A DNA stretch of 33,732 nucleotides, from assembly GCA_025929535.1 (NCBI GenBank), contig JAICLZ010000046.1, forward strand, positions 1-33,732, in the 5' to 3' direction. The notes below the pieces were generated by a model. It was not told the DNA's origin and made no database searches. It saw nothing but the letters and a program-made list of their open reading frames with translations. The position numbers and the translations under genes are program-made. Below are positions 32,735 to 33,732 of the stretch, piece after piece (the first letter of the stretch is position 1; every line of letters starts with the position of its first letter). Source of the stretch: Gemmatimonadaceae bacterium. GTDB lineage: Bacteria; Gemmatimonadota; Gemmatimonadetes; Gemmatimonadales; Gemmatimonadaceae.

Positions 32735-33250
32735 CTACTTCGGCGCCAGGATCATTGTCATGTTCTTCCCTTCCAGCTTCGCATCCGCCTCGATCTTGCC
32801 GATATCGGCGAGGTCTGCGGACACCCGGTCGAGCACATCCCTGCCCAGCTCCGGATGCGCGACCTGACGGCCGCGAAACATCATGGTGACCTTCACCTTG
32901 TTTCCTTCTTCCAGGAATCGCCGCGCGTGCCGCGTCTTCGTGTCGAAGTCGTGATCGTCGATTCCCGGGCGGTACTTCACCTCTTTGAGGTGAATGACGT
33001 GCTGCTTCTTCTTCGCGACCCGTGCCATTTTCGCCTGCTCGAACTTGAACTTGCCGTAGTCCATGATTCGGACGACCGGCGGTCGAGCGAGCGGTGCGAC
33101 TTCCACCAGGTCCAACCCCTGGGCCTCTGCCTGAGCGAGCGCGGTGTCCAACTCGAGAATTCCGAGCTGGCTGCCATCGGGCGCAATCACTCGCAGCGGA
33201 CTAATGCGAATCTGGCGGTTCACGCGGACGCGCTTGGTGCTATCCTGAAT
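32735..33250 (-). CDS. infC: Translation initiation factor IF-3, probably with AUU start
   Basis: IF-3 binds the 30S subunit, checks the start codon and prevents early 50S joining. The 171-residue product has the N-domain VNRQIRISPLRVIAPDG, EAQGLDLVEVAP, DYGKFKFEQ, and a C-domain with KEVKYRPGIDDHDF and KVTMMFRGRQ. The start is taken as ATT at 33250: GGAG (33263-33260) lies 9 bases upstream and the length then fits the family (about 175-180). No ATG or well-placed GTG gives a better start; an ATG at 33346 would read through the terminator hairpin. An AUU start of infC lets IF-3 repress itself in E. coli. Confidence 0.95.
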   Translation of the reverse strand: MQDSTKRVRVNRQIRISPLRVIAPDGSQLGILELDTALAQAEAQGLDLVEVAPLARPPVVRIMDYGKFKFEQAKMARVAKKKQHVIHLKEVKYRPGIDDHDFDTKTRHARRFLEEGNKVKVTMMFRGRQVAHPELGRDVLDRVSADLADIGKIEADAKLEGKNMTMILAPK

Positions 33251-33272
33251 GGGCGATATCTCCGACGAGGAC

Positions 33273-33307
33273 AAAAAAAATCGCGGACACCACTCCGGAG
33301 TCCGCGA
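33273..33307 (-). promoter_or_regulatory. Attenuator terminator in the infC leader
   Basis: On the minus strand TCGCGGAC (33307-33300) and GTCCGCGA (33288-33281) form a perfect 8-bp stem with an 11-base loop, followed directly by eight Ts (33280-33273). The infC start codon is only 22 bases further. GGAGTC at 33355-33350 can pair with GACTCC (33302-33297) and so compete with the stem. A terminator between promoter and first gene implies regulated read-through; the signal (L20, IF-3 or other) is unknown. Confidence 0.75.
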
Positions 33308-33436
33308 CGCGCGAAGAGCACCCACGGTTGGGCGCCCATCGAACACTGAGACTCCTGCAGCACACCTGGCGCACGAGCGCGAGGGCCGGAGGGTGAGAGC
33401 GAGAGTCTCGCTCTACTTACTTGATTGTCACTACAC

Positions 33437-33466
33437 AATTTACGGTAGAATCGCCGGGGAAGTCAA
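33437..33466 (-). promoter_or_regulatory. Candidate promoter of the infC-rpmI-rplT operon
   Basis: On the minus strand TTGACT (33466-33461) and TAAATT (33442-33437) are 18 bases apart. Transcription would start near 33430 and give a leader of about 180 bases containing the attenuator at 33273-33307. Confidence 0.45.
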
Positions 33467-33572
33467 CACCCGCGTTCGTTGGGGGGAGGAGTTACCGCAA
33501 CTGCTCACTGCGTTGAGCACGAATCGAACCAATGAAACGAATCGAACCGGTGCGCGGACAGGGCGCTCTGCA

Positions 33573-33732
33573 CCCGTTCGATCCGTCTCTTATCCGTCTT
33601 TCCAATCTGTTGGAGCCAGCCCGAGTGGCGGATGCCGTTTCGGGCAGGCGCGCACATTCAGGCATCAACAATTCTGCAAATACGGATTGAACGAATCGAA
33701 CGGATGAGAAAACGGATCGCATCGGTGCGCAT
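33573..33732 (-). repeat. Inverted copy of the ATCCGT-rich dispersed element, cut by the window edge
   Basis: Read on the minus strand this matches copy A downstream of recN. It has GATCCGTTTTCTCATCCG near the start, TTCAATCCGTATTT, the TGTTGATGCC segment also in copy B, then CTCGGGCTGGCTC and terminal ACGGATAAGAGACGGAT. The beginning (ATCCGT motifs) and end (ACGGAT motifs) are inverted relative to each other, so each element is an imperfect palindrome overall. A degenerate further start (GCGCACCGGTTCGATTCG, minus strand) lies next to it at about 33515-33556. Confidence 0.8.

Overview
This is a GC-rich, tightly packed chromosomal segment from a bacterium with an outer membrane (it carries an OmpP1/FadL-type porin, a second beta-barrel candidate, a lipoprotein and several exported proteins). 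Gene order, GC content, the succinylase lysine-pathway genes and the serine/threonine kinase suggest Gemmatimonadota or a close relative. That placement is inference from gene content, not a database result. No phage, transposase, conjugation gene or CRISPR array was found. Most of the window is a housekeeping backbone on the minus strand, interrupted by a short accessory stretch.

Region 1 (1-6390, minus strand, read right to left) is dapE, asd, dapD, tyrA, aroA, cmk and the 5' part of rpsA. Most junctions are 4-bp ATGA overlaps, so this looks like one translationally coupled unit for lysine/diaminopimelate and aromatic amino acid synthesis, then CMP kinase. rpsA has its own promoter candidate. 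Upstream of dapE, the 302-bp gap 6391-6692 holds six 11-bp direct repeats, a plus-strand promoter candidate with a palindrome in its spacer, and a hairpin.

Region 2 (6600-17900) is mixed. A plus-strand pair encodes a small Cys/His protein and a Rad52-like single-strand-annealing protein with a C-terminal zinc ribbon. It is followed by a GNAT acetyltransferase, a secreted M19 dipeptidase, tRNA-Leu(TAA), a soluble Ser/Thr kinase, tRNA-Gly(GCC), a SAM methyltransferase, a SGNH/GDSL lipoprotein in an apparent operon with a FadL-like channel, a six-hairpin glycosidase-like protein, and an exported beta-barrel candidate of unknown role.

Region 3 (17895-18426, 532 bp, no gene) holds a 321-bp tandem duplication of a repeat element rich in ATCCGT motifs. 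The same element occurs inverted at the right end of the window, upstream of infC.

Region 4 (18427-33250, minus strand) is a long information-processing and isoprenoid superoperon, in transcription order: infC, rpmI, rplT, a terminator, pheS, pheT, a ZapB-like coiled-coil gene, zapA, a candidate 6S RNA, rny, folD, xseA, xseB, ispA, dxs, nadK, recN. infC appears to start with AUU and is preceded by an intrinsic terminator with a competing upstream pairing, which suggests an attenuator. The 482-bp gap 33251-33732 holds that leader, its promoter candidate and the inverted repeat copy.

The strongest leads beyond routine annotation are the Rad52-like locus with its regulatory region, the infC leader, the zapA-rny intergenic RNA and the dispersed repeat family. 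I did not find a clear multi-gene system of an obviously new kind.
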